Below are positions 22,319 through 34,418 of a DNA stretch of 64,000 nucleotides, one piece after another. Source of the stretch: Ustilaginoidea virens (taxonomy: Eukaryota > Ascomycota > Sordariomycetes > Hypocreales > Clavicipitaceae); assembly GCF_000687475.1 (NCBI RefSeq), contig NC_057321.1, forward strand, positions 2,108,001 through 2,172,000, given 5' to 3'. Positions within the stretch are counted from its first letter, which is position 1; the number at the start of each line of letters is the position of its first letter. The position numbers and the translations under genes were made by a program. Below the pieces are notes generated by a model. The model saw nothing but the letters and a program-made list of their open reading frames with translations. It made no database searches and had not been told where the DNA came from.

Positions 22319-25300
22319 CGTGTATCTAAGGCGGAAAAACGAGCCAGGTCAGTACAACAGCCCGTGATCTCGGAAAGGGGTACGGAGACTCGCGGTGTAA
22401 AATGTAAAACAAGGCAATATGGAAGCAAGAAGACAGCGAGCTTGCGAGAATCGAACTCTTGATTGACTTTGGGGGTTTAAAAAAAAATGTATCGGCTGCA
22501 GACCAAAAAAAAGAGGGGGGGAGGGGGAAGAAAACGACGTTGGCAGCTCGCAAATAATGTTGCTGAAAGCGAATTCCGTTCCTAGAACCAAGGACGAAAA
22601 GTCGAAGGCGGTTTTCTGGCCAGAGGTGATACAAGGCGGCGCAAGTCGCGACCCAACATTTTCCAATGGCAGAGGCAGGTGGTGAGGAGAGCAACGGCAG
22701 CGGTACTGGAGTGGGAGGATTGGTTGACCAAGGCTCGCCAGTGCCAGCGCCAGGACCAGCGCCAGTGCCAGTGCCAGTGCAAGTGCAAGTGCAAGTGCAA
22801 GAGCGGCGCGGTGAACGGGCGGAGGGATAATCGGCAAGGAAGGAGTGATGAAGAGGGAAGGAGGTGCCAAGGGGAGATGATGTACGCGGAGTAAACGACT
22901 CCTTCTTGGATGGTGCTGCGAGGGCAACGCCAGTTCCCAGGACCTACAGTCAATCCTGCCTCCCAAAAATTTCACCAGAAAGCCGACGCGTGTGTTCCTT
23001 CAACGACGAACCCGGTGAAGTTGCGACAATAAGAGCGAGCGGTGGATGCAAAACAAAGGCAATACTCAGCCTAATAAACGAATGGCAGGAATCGAAATAA
23101 ATGCAAACGACGCAAACGACGCAGGACGACAACAATCGAGAAAGAGGTCAGTAGAAAAAGAAGAGTAGGAAGGGGGGAAATAACGAGCAGGAGACCTGCA
23201 CACGCATTCAAGTGTTTTCTTCGACCCGCCTCCGTGAAGAGCGGACCAAGTGGGCCGCGACCAGGCCAAGTCAGGCCAGGCCAGGCCAGGGTGCAGGGCA
23301 TGGAAGCAACAGACAGCGCGGCGCCTGTGCCAGGCAGGGCCCGATCACCATCTCCAAGTCGAAAACATGGAAGGGCACAGGCGGCACAGGCCAGGCGTCA
23401 GGAGAAGGGGGTGTGCAATGTGGCAGGCACACCTCCACCTTGGCCAGTGTCTGAGACGTTGGAAGCTCGGCCTGTGAGGGAGGAGCATGTGGAGAGGGGA
23501 ATCCAGCTCGAGTGCCTGGCTAACTATTCTCTAGTTGTCTACATTATTATCCACCATTCCCAAAGACCCCAGGCCATTTACACACCCCGATCTCCTTGGA
23601 GCCGTATCCCAGTACTCCCTACCTGAGGCAGATGCGGATAGGCGGATAGATTCCATATCCAACATTTACATTCGCTCAATCTGACACGGAAAGCATAGAC
23701 CAATTGGTGTTTCCAAAGACAGACTGAGCTGCGATTTTTTACCTGCACGCCCACGTCGTACACTAGCGACCTGGCTGGCTAGCTTGATGTAGGACGAGGA
23801 ACTCATGCTCCACAGCCCTCAGCGCCACCATCGACCGAAACGACACCAACAGGACGAACGTCATTACCTTCCTGGGTAGTGCTCCGACAGTTGATGCCAC
23901 TGAGATTTCTTCATAGGCCAGCTCAGTTGCTTTCAGATGCAGAATGATTCGAGCATCCTCGATGCTCATGACTTGGGGGTAGCACAAAGCCTGACAGTCT
24001 CCGAAACAGCCATTCAGCCATTCGACCACAGGAGGCTAAGGCGCCAAGCACCAAGGCATCACAGTTGACGTTTTTATTGTTCGTACAGTAAGCACTACGC
24101 ACTACGCACTACCACTACGGACACTGCGGAGATGTTTTTATTCAGGAGACGGTCAGTGGCGATCGCAGCTCGGCCCGACGCTTCCTCCGTCTAGCACCAT
24201 GCGTTTCTGCATGGTGGACTAGTCCGTGCATGGAGCCTTTTTTCCAGCCAGTACGCAGTAGTCCGATTCTACTTGTGGCCTGACAACTCAAGAGTCGCTG
24301 CTCAGCATCACTCTTTCTTGCAATGCAATACCTCTTCCAGCTCAGCACTCATCGATGTCAACGACTCCAGCTCCTAGGAACCAGCCGAGCTTCAATGGCG
24401 GGAGATTATGGTTGGGCTCGTTAATCAACCAGCCCCAACTCGTAATCCGTATATTGTGGAGTGACCCAATCTTGACCCACTTGTTTCCCGGCAACTAATT
24501 GTGCGGCCATGCTTGGATCCGTATCCCCACAAACTGGCTTTTGCGGTAATGAGCCTTGGGCATGGCCTCGGGAGTCGGGAAAGACCCGGTGCTCGTGCCT
24601 CGGACGCAGGCACCATCATTGTCACGGTTGATTACCCTCTGGCAATAGGGATTGACAGTGGAAATCTGCTCTGCTCTTGTGCAATGGTGTGAAAAGAAGC
24701 AACCAGATGCATCGCGATGATAATACGAGACCAACAAAACTGCCACGCTGATTGCACGAATCGTGGCCACCCAGGCTTGATGCCAATGCGCATTGGCCAT
24801 ACATGTCGGCGGCCATTTTAAGCCGTCCTCGGGCATCGATTCGTTGCAAAGTGTAGACCGTGGTAGCAATGCATATTGTCACTGCTATCCAGCTATTCAA
24901 GCCGGCGGTGACCTCGTTTTGCAACGCCCATCATCACTCTAGCGCTTTACAAGTGTGCTGATGGGAACAGCCTTTATAGAACGGCAGACAAGTGGAAACC
25001 GGGCTTTTCCTCTTTTTCATCGGCGGCACGTAAACCGTGTTATCATTTATGAGTTGTTGGGCTGCGGGTCGTCCTGTCACAACATGAAGCCTTTAGAGAC
25101 AAAGACTGAGACGCACCGGTTACGTCAACCGGTATGAGCACACCCACACTTGATGCTATTCATAGATTGAGGGAAGGATAATGCAGATGGACTCGTGGAC
25201 TCGACTACTTCGTACAGCATCACCAATCATGCATGATGCCAACAGCCAAGCCGTGACAACTTGTTCTCGCCCTTCGTCTGGACTCAAGTCCCCGAGTCAA

Positions 25301-26678
25301 GCTCCTACCAAAGTTGGTCCCCTGACAACAACACGTCGACTACTTTGGCTTATCTACAGAGCCGCGTTGGAAAGGGTAAGCAGGCTTGATCTATCGGTTT
25401 TGGCAGAGACTACGAGCGTGCTTCCGTAAGATGTTGCGGTGACGGCACGTCGAGCCGAATCCGGCGGCGATTCAGCAGGTAGGTAGTAGTGGAAGGTCGT
25501 CTGGCGCACTGTCAAGTCTAGGTATGTACAGTACCTTAGCTACCTTCAAAGGTACCCGTACCTAGCGATGGAACAAGCCGTGCGGCGGAAGGTAAGGCAC
25601 TACGGCACTGCGGCACCACGGCATAGCATTGTCCCTTTGTACCAGGTAAGTACCGACTCGCTCTAGGCACACCAGCGTCTTTTGTTTGGGAGGCACATAT
25701 CTTGCATTGACACCCGTCCGACCAGTCTGTTTGGTTTAGCCTCTATACGGCACCTGGGAGTACCTGGACTGTTCAGTGTTGCACGGAGAGCCAGCATTTC
25801 GCACCCCCTGTGAAGTGGTGGCCTAGGGCATCCTGGCCACAGCCCAATCCCTTCCAGGGCGGTCTGGTGGCAAATAACGCCACATGCAGTCAGTCAGACA
25901 GCAGCAAGACCAGACAGCAACGACCAGACTGCACCAACAGGCACGCCCATTTGGCCCAGTCAGAATGGCCATAGCGCACTCGACTGCATAACTTCACGGC
26001 CCCAGAAAGAATGATGCGCCGACAGATACTATAGCAATGATTTGATCATAACTGGCCCTTTGGCTTGAGGCGGCGGTCGAGCTACTTCACAGAGTGCCAA
26101 GCCAAGCACACTGCGGACCACGGGAGGTTACCAGACTACGGAGTACTACTGGCACGTGCCGTCTTTTGCGTCTGGTGGGCCTAGGCGAGATGAGCTAATC
26201 TTGGCGCTGCTGGAGAGGAATGAACCAGACATGTGCCTAGGTACATGCTACATAGCACCAGCAGGCGTCCCAGCTCATGTCTGATGAAACCGCGTCAAAG
26301 CCATTTGCCAGCAGTTTTAAGTTTAATAAGGGTCTGGTTGCTGTTTCCGCCCCTGCCCTCACCTTTCATGAGAATGACAGAGCGGTAGGTAAGTAGCTTC
26401 GCACTATTTCGATCGACGACATTTTGATTTGCACGGCAAGAAGAAAAGAAGGCCCATCGCAATGACCGTGGGGCCAGAGGTGCCTTCAACAAGCCTGACC
26501 CGGTACGACTGTTTCCTGGGTCCTTTAGTTCCGCCGCAGAGCATCGAGACTATGCGCCCAGTCTGCTTTCGTTCGGAGCCAGCCGGATGAATAGCGCCCA
26601 ACAACTGGAAGCCAGGACGAGCTCTCGGCAGTGACTTGTTTCTGATGGGTTCAAAATGTAACGGCCATGCCGTCTGCT
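22319..26678. other. Gene-poor 4.4-kb interval
   Basis: The part next to 22319 is 5' region of the ECM33-like gene, and 26600-26678 is 3' flank of the glycosylase gene. Between them are short direct repeats such as CCAGTGCCAGTG/AAGTGC (22740-22800), GGCCAGGCCAGGCC (23270-23290), CACTACG (24090-24118) and GTACC/GGTAC boxes (25520-25570). No open frame with domain or splice support was found. Confidence 0.5.
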
Positions 26679-27860
26679 CTACTCCATTGTACTGACATCC
26701 GTGGAGCTTTCTTCTACCCTCCACATTAACCACATGAACAGGCTGCGATAGGGGGCAAACTTGTCCGAGATTTCCAACATTTCCTTCTCCGACATGTACT
26801 TCCATTTCCCTCCCTTGGATCGCAGCTTCGCCACGTCCCTTCCCGCAAAGGCAGCCATCCCTCTCTGGACGCCGAGATCTCCCACGGAAAACACGTCCAT
26901 TCGCTTGAGACCAAAGCAGGCAAACATGTCGACCGACCATCTCCCCAGCCCCCGGACCGCCAGCAGCTTCTCCACGAGTTCGTCGTAGGGAGCCGCGTGC
27001 AGCATTTCAGCGCTCAATTCACCGCCGGTGAACTTGCCGGCGAGGCCCTTGACGTATTCAGCTTTGCGCTGTGATAGCCCTGCCGTTCGAAGCTTCTCTA
27101 TGCTGCATGGAGCGACCTCGGATGGATGCGGAAACCGAGTCCCTTGGTCTTGGTTGTCAAAAAGGGCGATGAATCTGGTCTTGATCGACTTGGCCGCCGC
27201 GCCCGAAACCTGCTGCGAGATGATGCCACTTGCTAGGCTCTCGAACGGGTCTATCTTTTCTGCGAGGCCCTCTGGCGAGAACATCGTGCAGTGGTGTTTC
27301 TCCACGAGCGGACGCATCCGTTCATCCACGTTGATGACGTGTGCACAGGCGATTTGGAGCAAGTTATCCGTAGTGATTTTCGCCGGTGGTGCTTTGGAGG
27401 GCGATGCTGGTTCGATGTCTTTGGATGCGATGACCCTCGACGTCTCTGGCGACAGCAGCGTGGCATTGGTTGCTCTCGGATCGGCCAATCGTGTGATGGG
27501 GTGTTTATGGGGTTGCTTTCGCTCTGCCGGGTTGGCCATGGCCCTGGCTGCGCTTGGGGTGGGTGTCCATGGCGGAGCTGGTGCAGCATGCTGGGTACGT
27601 TTGATCGGGGGCGTCGCTGGTTGGCATGGCGCAGTTGGCTCGGGTGAGGATGCCTTTCGCTTTCGGTTGTATTCGGTCTTCCTGGGCGGCGGCGCGGGAC
27701 ATGCCTGTGGGCATGCCGGTTCTGCTCGTGTGCTGAGGCGTGTTGAACGTCGTGTAGCCGCCACGGTGGAATTCACGGCGTCTGGTTGTCTCTTGGGTGC
27801 GCTTGACATGAGGGACTTGAGTGAGGAGGATACGGAGGCTATGCTGAGACGGAGCTTCAT
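26679..27860 (-). CDS. MAG1: DNA-3-methyladenine glycosylase (HhH-GPD, AlkA/Mag1 type)
   Basis: Single exon, 393 aa, ATG at 27860. The first ~165 residues are Ala/Pro/Lys/Arg-rich and probably disordered, with nuclear-localisation-like KTEYNRKRKA. The catalytic part runs from about 165 to the end: DPFESLASGIISQQVSGAAA, the turn GLSQRKAEYVKGLA, the helix-hairpin-helix LLAVRGLGRWSVDMF, and the catalytic segment MDVFSVGDLGVQRG, whose Asp is the expected general base. Enzymes of this family flip out and excise alkylated purines such as 3-methyladenine, starting base-excision repair. The long N-terminal extension is typical of filamentous fungi compared with yeast Mag1. It is divergent from SmF. 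Confidence 0.93.
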   Translation of the reverse strand: MKLRLSIASVSSSLKSLMSSAPKRQPDAVNSTVAATRRSTRLSTRAEPACPQACPAPPPRKTEYNRKRKASSPEPTAPCQPATPPIKRTQHAAPAPPWTPTPSAARAMANPAERKQPHKHPITRLADPRATNATLLSPETSRVIASKDIEPASPSKAPPAKITTDNLLQIACAHVINVDERMRPLVEKHHCTMFSPEGLAEKIDPFESLASGIISQQVSGAAAKSIKTRFIALFDNQDQGTRFPHPSEVAPCSIEKLRTAGLSQRKAEYVKGLAGKFTGGELSAEMLHAAPYDELVEKLLAVRGLGRWSVDMFACFGLKRMDVFSVGDLGVQRGMAAFAGRDVAKLRSKGGKWKYMSEKEMLEISDKFAPYRSLFMWLMWRVEESSTDVSTME

Positions 27861-28434
27861 AAGATGGTGACTTTTGCAATGCCTGTGCGGTTGCTATATC
27901 TTTGTTCTATCTGCATGTCACACGCAACTTGACACACCGGGTTGGCGAGGACGGACCAGGTGCTTCATGGAGCACGGAAGCGACAGCGTGAAATCCCAAA
28001 AGCAATGGACGACTGCTTGCTTATGGAGCACGCCCTGAGCAAGTCATGAGCTAAACCCAATCAAGTCTGGCAATCGCCAACCACTACGGAGTACACAAAC
28101 CAGAACCTAGTACGGAGATGGCGATCAGCTACTTTTTCCCTTGCTGCAAACTCTCCATAACTGGAAACGGCTTCTTTATTTGAAAATCATTACCCATCGT
28201 CCTTGGAAAAGAATGCACGATGCGGGACTTGCATCGGATTTTGATGATCAACCCCCATCCGCAACAAGGTGCTGGCTGTCTGGTATAGGGTAGCGGCAAA
28301 CACCCGGGGAAAAGCCGGGCGTGGCCTCTGCGCTTCGCTGCCTGCACAAATTTTGACTGCGCACCACCACGGCCAGCTGCTCGCGAAACCCCCCCTCACC
28401 ACCCCGACAACTCATCCCCCTCCCACCTTCAAAA
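27861..28434. promoter_or_regulatory. Divergent intergenic promoter, glycosylase / SmF
   Basis: A 574-bp interval between divergent start codons. It contains a CCAAT pentamer at 28057-28061 and TACGGAGTAC at 28085-28094. No TATA box is obvious. A C-rich leader (CCCCCTCACCACCCC) precedes the SmF ATG. Confidence 0.5.
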
Positions 28435-28754
28435 ATGAGCTTTGTACCTGTCAACCCGCGGCCTATGCTGCAGGATCTTGTCAACAAGCCGGTCTTCGTC
28501 CGGTTGAAGTGGGGTCAGGTTGAATACAAGGGCACGCTGGTGTCAGTTGACAGCTACATGAACCTGCAACTGTCCGGCACGGAGGAATACGTGTCCGACA
28601 AGCCGACGGGCCTCCTGGGTCAGGTTTTGATCAGGTAAGAAGGGCCCAACTCATCGCGCGGGAAGTGTCGTGCTAAGCCGTCACGTCAAGATGCAACAAC
28701 GTCCTCTGGATCCGAGGCGCCGAAGACGGTAAAGACGTCGCCATGTCCGGGTAG
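28435..28754 (+). CDS. SMX3: Small nuclear ribonucleoprotein SmF
   Basis: Two exons, 28435-28634 and 28691-28754, separated by a 56-bp intron (GTAAGA donor, CAAG acceptor, codon AG|A), giving 87 aa, the exact family size. The Sm1 motif ([20 protein letters not shown], then VDSYMNLQL) and the Sm2 motif ([15 protein letters not shown]) are complete. The N-terminus [15 protein letters not shown] and the [10 protein letters not shown] loop are diagnostic of SmF, not LSm6. SmF is one of the seven proteins forming the ring on U1, U2, U4 and U5 snRNAs. Confidence 0.96.
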
Positions 28755-30290
28755 CGAAATGCGGCGACGAAGCGGACGGCTTCGCCAACTGCGAGACCAA
28801 GGAGCTCGGGGAGCTTCGTCCGACTGGCTCCATCCCACAAGAAACCAATGTTTCCCAGAGGGCGGGGTGTTTCGTCGCCCCGGGCTACTAAGCAATGCCC
28901 TGCGGATGCAGCTGCTACGCCCCGCCGTGCTTTGTGCTCTGACCGAGGGGAGACGGCGGCTGATCTCTCGAAACGCAGTCCTCTGAGTTTGTCAAGTTGG
29001 GAATCCGGATCGAGAGGACGCCATGATGGGGACTTGGTGCTCGAACCTGGGGCGGAAGTCACGGCCTCTTGCTCGCCGGTGCGGAAAAGCTAAAAGGGTC
29101 CTTGCACAGGCAAAACTAGATTAATGATACCCATGACCAAGATGAAGCCGGGCATGTAGATTCATCAGTGAAGTGCTGTGCGAACCACGGTGTGTGCAAC
29201 AGTAGGATGGGATCTGCATGGCCACTTTCTCGAACGACAGGGGCAAAAGATGCTGGACCGAGAAGATGATGATGCCCCAGGCGGCGCAGGCGGCGCAGGC
29301 GGCGCAGACGTCGCCCGTACGAAAAGCAAGCGAGCTTCTTCTGCAGGTAAACAGTGCATGTGCTCGGTCCTCTGATTGGGACACTCTCGCCGTCAACTTT
29401 CTTGTTGCGAGTTTTGGACTTGAGCTGACCGGAATCAACTGATGTTTGCCGCAGGGCATGGCCGCTGGAGGCTGCTGTACTTGTCAACCGCTGCACCACG
29501 CGCCGAAACACGGAGCACGGAGTACACTGGGTGGTATTTGGCTGTTTCATATTTGGGGCGTGGAGGCTGGGAGCATGGAGGAGCATGCAAGTCGCTGGAA
29601 GCTTCCTCGCCTGGCAATCACTTATCCAAGGCAAGATAGATAGGCCACCTGGTTAAGGTCTGGTCTGGTTGTTTTTCGCGTGCCTTGGGCGGCAACTTAC
29701 AGCATGCCAGTCCAGTCATCGGCAGTGCCCCCACTATCCGCTATTTCTTGCGGGTGTTTTTTTCGGGCCAGTTCAGTTGACCGGACCAGACCAGACTCCT
29801 CCATCCATGTCTTTAGCCGAATAAACCTCCGGTGCCTGCAGGCCACAATGAACCAACTAAGTTGATCTCTGCTGTGACACCAGCCAGACCATTCGCTCGT
29901 CTTTCTCTCGCGCCTCGACAAGGTCATCGTTGAGCATTCCCCAACACCTTTTGCAATCCGCCGGCTGACCCGATTTCAACGCGACTCTCGAGGCTGCGAA
30001 TCGCCATTTTGGTTTTTTTTTCTTCTTTTTTTTGCTTATTTTTCTCCCTCTTTGTCCTCGGCACCCATTTCTTCTGGCGCGTTCGCTCGCTCGTGCCGTG
30101 CCGCGACTGCGTTTCATCTCGGTCCCTACATTCGCTATCCTAGAACCCCTGGCTTCCGCAGCCCAAGGAGCCAGGAAACCAGCCATCAACGAGCAGTACT
30201 GTATCTTTTCTCCACAAGTGCGACTGCATCTGCCGGCATTTTTCTTCCGTGGATTTTGGCGGTGTGCACCTCGAAACCAATCTATTCAAC
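28755..30290. other. Intergenic, SmF to mannosyltransferase; no gene seen
   Basis: Contains the SmF 3' region, a (GGCGCAGGC)n stretch near 29281-29310 inside overlapping chance frames, an ACGGAGTAC motif at 29517, and a T-rich tract at 30008-30050 that probably belongs to the promoter or leader of the gene starting at 30291. Confidence 0.45.
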
Positions 30291-31868
30291 ATGCTTCTTC
30301 CCAAGGGCGGGTTCAACTGGAAAGCCGCCAGGGCTCAGTTGCCGCCGACTCGTGTCTTGTGGAATGTCCTCACGCGAACCCGGTTTTTGCTTCTTGTGGG
30401 AGTCACAGGTATCATTCTGCTGCTATGGCGGAGTATTCGTAGCTCCGCGTCGGAAATGCAGAGGTAGGAAAAAAAAAATCTCCCTCCCTCAAATCAATCC
30501 TCTTGCTCAACGACGACGAGGGGTCATGGGCTGACAGACAACTGGTGATTCGTGTAGCTTTTACTGCTGGGGCCCGTCGAAACCGCCGATAGACATGTCG
30601 CAAAACGAGTATGCGAGATGGAATGCGCATATGCAGACGCCCGTCATTTTCAACCACCATGCCCCTTTGACTGTTGATTCTCCGACGATACACGGTGTAG
30701 ATCTGAATCCTATCCAATCGACACGAAAAGCTGTTGCCAACGAGGAGAGGGTTCTCATCCTTACGCCGCTCAAAGATGGTGCTTCTTACCTTTCAAAGTA
30801 CTTTGAGCTTCTCGCCGAATTATCCTACCCGCACCATCTCATCGACCTTGCATTTCTCGTTTCCGACTCCACGGACGACACTCTAGCCGTCCTCACCTCG
30901 GAGCTGGACCGCATCCAGAAGAGACCCGACAAGATTCCATTTCGAAGTGCTACTGTCGTCCAGAAGGACTTTGGTTTTCATCTTAGCCAAGATGTTCAGC
31001 AGAGACACTCCTTCGAGGCTCAGGGCCCCCGCAGAAAAGCCATGGGTAGAGCCAGAAACTACCTACTTGCAACTGCGCTCAAGCCGGAACATTCCTGGGT
31101 CTACTGGCGGGATGTTGATATCGTGGAAAGCCCTGCCAAGATCCTGGAAGACTTCATTGCTCACGACAAGGATATTCTGGTTCCTAGTAAGCCTCGAACG
31201 ATGCCGTAGGATTGACTGCGGGTAAAGCTTGCTAACGTATTCAGACATTTGGTTTCATCGATATGAAAACGGTGTTGACATTGAGGGTCGATGTGGGTGA
31301 CGACGGCCCGTTTCTATGAAGTATTTGGGTCGTATGCTGACAATAACCCCCCAGTTGACTACAACTCCTGGATCGAGTCGGACAAGGGCCGAAAATTAAC
31401 CGCCAGTCTCGACAAGGACATTATTCTTGCAGAGGGTTAGTCGTCTTTTCTTTTCTTTTCTTTTTTTTTTCTTTCGTTGGCAGCGCAGCCATTTACAACC
31501 GGTCTAATGCCTCGTTTAGGATACAAGCAATACGACACTGGCCGGACATACATGGCCAAGATGGGAGATTGGAGAGACGACGCAAACGAAGAGATTGAGC
31601 TCGATGGCATTGGTGGTGTCAACATTCTGGTGAAAGCTGACGTCCACCGATCTGGTGAGAGACATGTACTCCTCACGTCTGTCAGGGCAGGCTTTGATGG
31701 CTAACTCGTTGCTCTCTAGGCATCAACTTTCCCTGCTACGCATTCGAGAATCAAGCCGAGACGGAGGGTTTCGCCAAGATGGCCAAGCGAGCCGGTTATC
31801 AAGTCTTTGGCCTACCCAACTACATCTTGTGGCACTATGATACCGACGAAAAAGGCGGCAACGCGTAA
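30291..31868 (+). CDS. MNN9: Golgi alpha-mannosyltransferase, Mnn9/Anp1/Van1 family (GT62)
   Basis: Six exons: 30291-30463, 30558-31186, 31245-31292, 31355-31435, 31520-31654 and 31720-31868. All phases close to 404 aa. It is a type II membrane protein: a short basic cytosolic tail (MLLPKGGFNWKAARAQLPPT), a TM segment at ~32-46 (FLLLVGVTGIILLLW), then the catalytic domain with SFYCWGPSKPP, ERVLILTPLKD, YPHHLIDLAFLVSDSTDDT, GRARNYLL, the DxD-type WVYWRDVDIVE, IWFHRYENG, GGVNILVKADVHRSGINFPC and a C-terminal LPNYILWHYDTDEKG. These proteins extend the alpha-1,6-mannan backbone of N-glycans in the cis-Golgi. The choice of Mnn9 over Anp1 or Van1 rests on overall resemblance and is less certain than the family. 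Confidence 0.9.
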
Positions 31869-33413
31869 TTCCCCTCATGTCGGAAAGCCTCCTCCATCTC
31901 GGCGAATCACCCCATCCCCCCATCACCCCATCACCCCCCCACGACATCAACTACTAATACCCATCACAATACCCATTATACAAAAAACTACCATCGCATG
32001 TCCGATGCCACGCCCCGGACCGGTTCGAAGTCTTTTTGACCGCTTGACGGCGGCGAGCTAATTCATTGTATGAGCGTTCATGATGTTATTTCGAAAATTT
32101 TGGTGGCGCACGGACTGGCGTCGGGGCGACGGACCGGGGCCTGCTCTTTCTCTTTGTTCTAGCTCTGTCTTGGTGTCCTTGAGGCGTACTACCCTTCCTT
32201 GTTGCCGTTGTAATAGCAGGGCTGCCCAGACGGAGCACATTGGGAATCAAGAGAGCGATGCGATGCGATCGCTTTTTTTTCTTTTTTTCTTTTCTTTTTT
32301 TTTCCGGCCGCAAACCATACTTTACTGGAGGTCCAAGTTTCACAGCAGTGGGAGTCATTTTGCATTTTTCTATATTGTCCTTTCTAACAGGGCCAAGCCG
32401 ACACCTATCAGCAGGCCGATTTAGGAATAATCATTCTACGTAAACCTTGGCTCTTTTCTACTCTTATTTTTCCGCCTTTTTCTTTTTCTTTTTCTTTTTC
32501 TTTGATCCCCTTTTATTGGGTAATGGACGAATACTGGAAGGTAACGATGACACAATCATAATAGACATAAAGTTTTCCTCGGATGTTTTGCAAACCATCC
32601 CAAGCCTTGCATCATGGCTTTGGTACCTTGTGGTGATGGGTTTGCCAACACGGGGGCTGACTCAATCGTAGTAGTATGCCGCTTGAGAATGTATGGGGAA
32701 AACCGAGTCTATGGAGAACCAACCGAGGCTTAGGGCGTCCATGTTGTAGCTGATCTAGCAGCTTTCGTTGGGATGGAATGCATCAATTGAACATGGGAAT
32801 AGGAATGCATTTGCATTGAACCGGTACAATGGCGTCAACTCACATGACGGCGCGGGTGAAGCGCGGGTAAACTGGGCAGGTTGCTGGGCAGAAACAAACG
32901 GGCTTGCCGTCATGGTCCACTCTTCTTATCAACCTGGCTGGTTCTGGCTTTGTCACTTTGCAGCCCAGCTTTCGTTTACTACACAACGCAAGCAACGCAA
33001 CGCAACGCAAACTCTCCCTGGATGATCCGACACTCTGCACCGGAAGGTCTTTGACTTGGATATTTCTCAGGCCAAGGCCCCCCTTTACGGCTGCCGCTCT
33101 GGCCCTCTGATTACCAGAGAGTCCTTGTCCCAGCCTCAATGTAGTGGACCTGACGGACGTCGCTCAGCTGACACTTTGACCCGACTGACTATCCGACCCC
33201 ACCAAACGCTTCGGTCACGTATATATATCCATCTCCTCCTGCTCGTCTTGCAGAGGGACCGACCCGACCCGACCCGACCCGGGTAGAGAGTATTCACGTA
33301 CCGCCGCGACGAGAAGCCCTCCTTCTAGTGCATCCGCGTGCATGCATATCGACGATCCTCGGCACCAGCATAGCATACTTTTTGCAACTGTCCCTCCCTG
33401 GTCTTGAGTCAAG
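31869..33413. other. Intergenic, mannosyltransferase to snf7; no gene seen
   Basis: Holds T/C-rich tracts (32272-32303, 32456-32505), CACCCCATCACCCC repeats (31905-31940), CAACG repeats (32988-33010) and (GACCC)n just before 33281. Open frames are short and overlap on both strands. Confidence 0.45.
33219..33228 (+). promoter_or_regulatory. TATA-like element upstream of snf7
   Basis: GTATATATAT lies about 190 bp upstream of the snf7 ATG and precedes a C/T-rich leader. Position and composition fit a TATA-like element. No transcript data support it. Confidence 0.3.
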
Positions 33414-34418
33414 ATGTGGAGCTGGTTTGGCGGCGGTTCGGCCCAAGCCAAGAAAGACTCTCCCAAGAATGCGATCCTCAACCTGCGGTCGCAGCTGGAC
33501 ATGCTGCAGAAGCGACAGAAGCACCTGCAAAGCCAAATAGACGAGCAACATGAAATCGCACGCAAAAACGCAACCACAAACAAGAACGGTGAGCATCTGA
33601 CTGACGAGTGGACGAGCAGCAACACCCAACACCACCCCCTCACCCCCTCTCTTGCCTGATGGATGGGGATTGCCCAGCCGAGAAACGGGGCTGACGTTCT
33701 CCCTTTTTTTTCTTTTCTTTTCTTTTCTTCCTACAGCGGCCAAGGCGGCACTACGGCGCAAAAAAGCGAATGAGCATACACTAGATCAGACACTTGCGCA
33801 AATACAAACGCTGGAAACGCAGATCAACTCGATCGAGTCGGCCAACATCAACCACGAGACGCTGCTGGCGATGCAGCAGGCTGGCAAGGCCATGAAGCAA
33901 ATCCACGGCAAGCTCACGCCGGAAAAGGTGGACCAGACCATGTGGGTTGCATTCTCGCCGTGTATTGCCGGCATGCTGTCTTTAGCAGAGGTTTGCGGGG
34001 ATGAGAGATGGCTGACGGGGGACGTGTTTGCAGGGACGAACTCCGGGAGCAGAACGCGCTCAGCGAGGAAATCGTCAACGCAATCACCACGAATCCTATT
34101 GGCGAGCCTATCGACGACGACGACTTGGAGAGAGAGCTAGACGAGCTGCAGCAGGAGAAGTTGGACGAGGATATTCTCAAGACGGGCAATGTCCCCGTGG
34201 CAGATGTTGTGCATAGGATGCCGTCGGTTAACCAAGAAGGTGAGTGTGCCCACGACAGTGCTTGTATCCTTTTGTCGTGCGTGTGTGCGTGTGTATGTGG
34301 AGAGGCCGCGTTTACTGACTCGAGAATAACAGCAGTGGTGCCGACAAGGGGCCAGGCTGTGGAAGAGGATGACGAGGAAGCCGAGCTGCGGAAGCTTCAA
34401 GCTGAGATGGCCATGTAA
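33414..34418 (+). CDS. SNF7: ESCRT-III subunit Snf7/Vps32
   Basis: Four exons: 33414-33588, 33737-33941, 34034-34239 and 34333-34418, giving 223 aa. The N-terminus MWSWFGGGSAQAKKDSP fits the membrane-inserting amphipathic end of Snf7. A basic helical hairpin follows (LRSQLDMLQKRQKHLQSQID, then AKAALRRKKANE and TLETQINSIESANINHETL). The second half is acidic (IDDDDLERELDELQQEKLDE). The C-terminus AELRKLQAEMAM closely resembles the Bro1-binding helix that ends yeast Snf7. Snf7 polymerises on endosomal membrane to drive intralumenal vesicle formation and, with Rim20, also signals in the ambient-pH pathway. Intron 3 (93 bp) is in frame and stop-free. Confidence 0.95.

Noticed and set aside
22440..22470. 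GAGTTCGATTCTC on the minus strand, resembling a tRNA T-arm
   Set aside because: The stem is incomplete and no acceptor, D or anticodon arm could be folded upstream.
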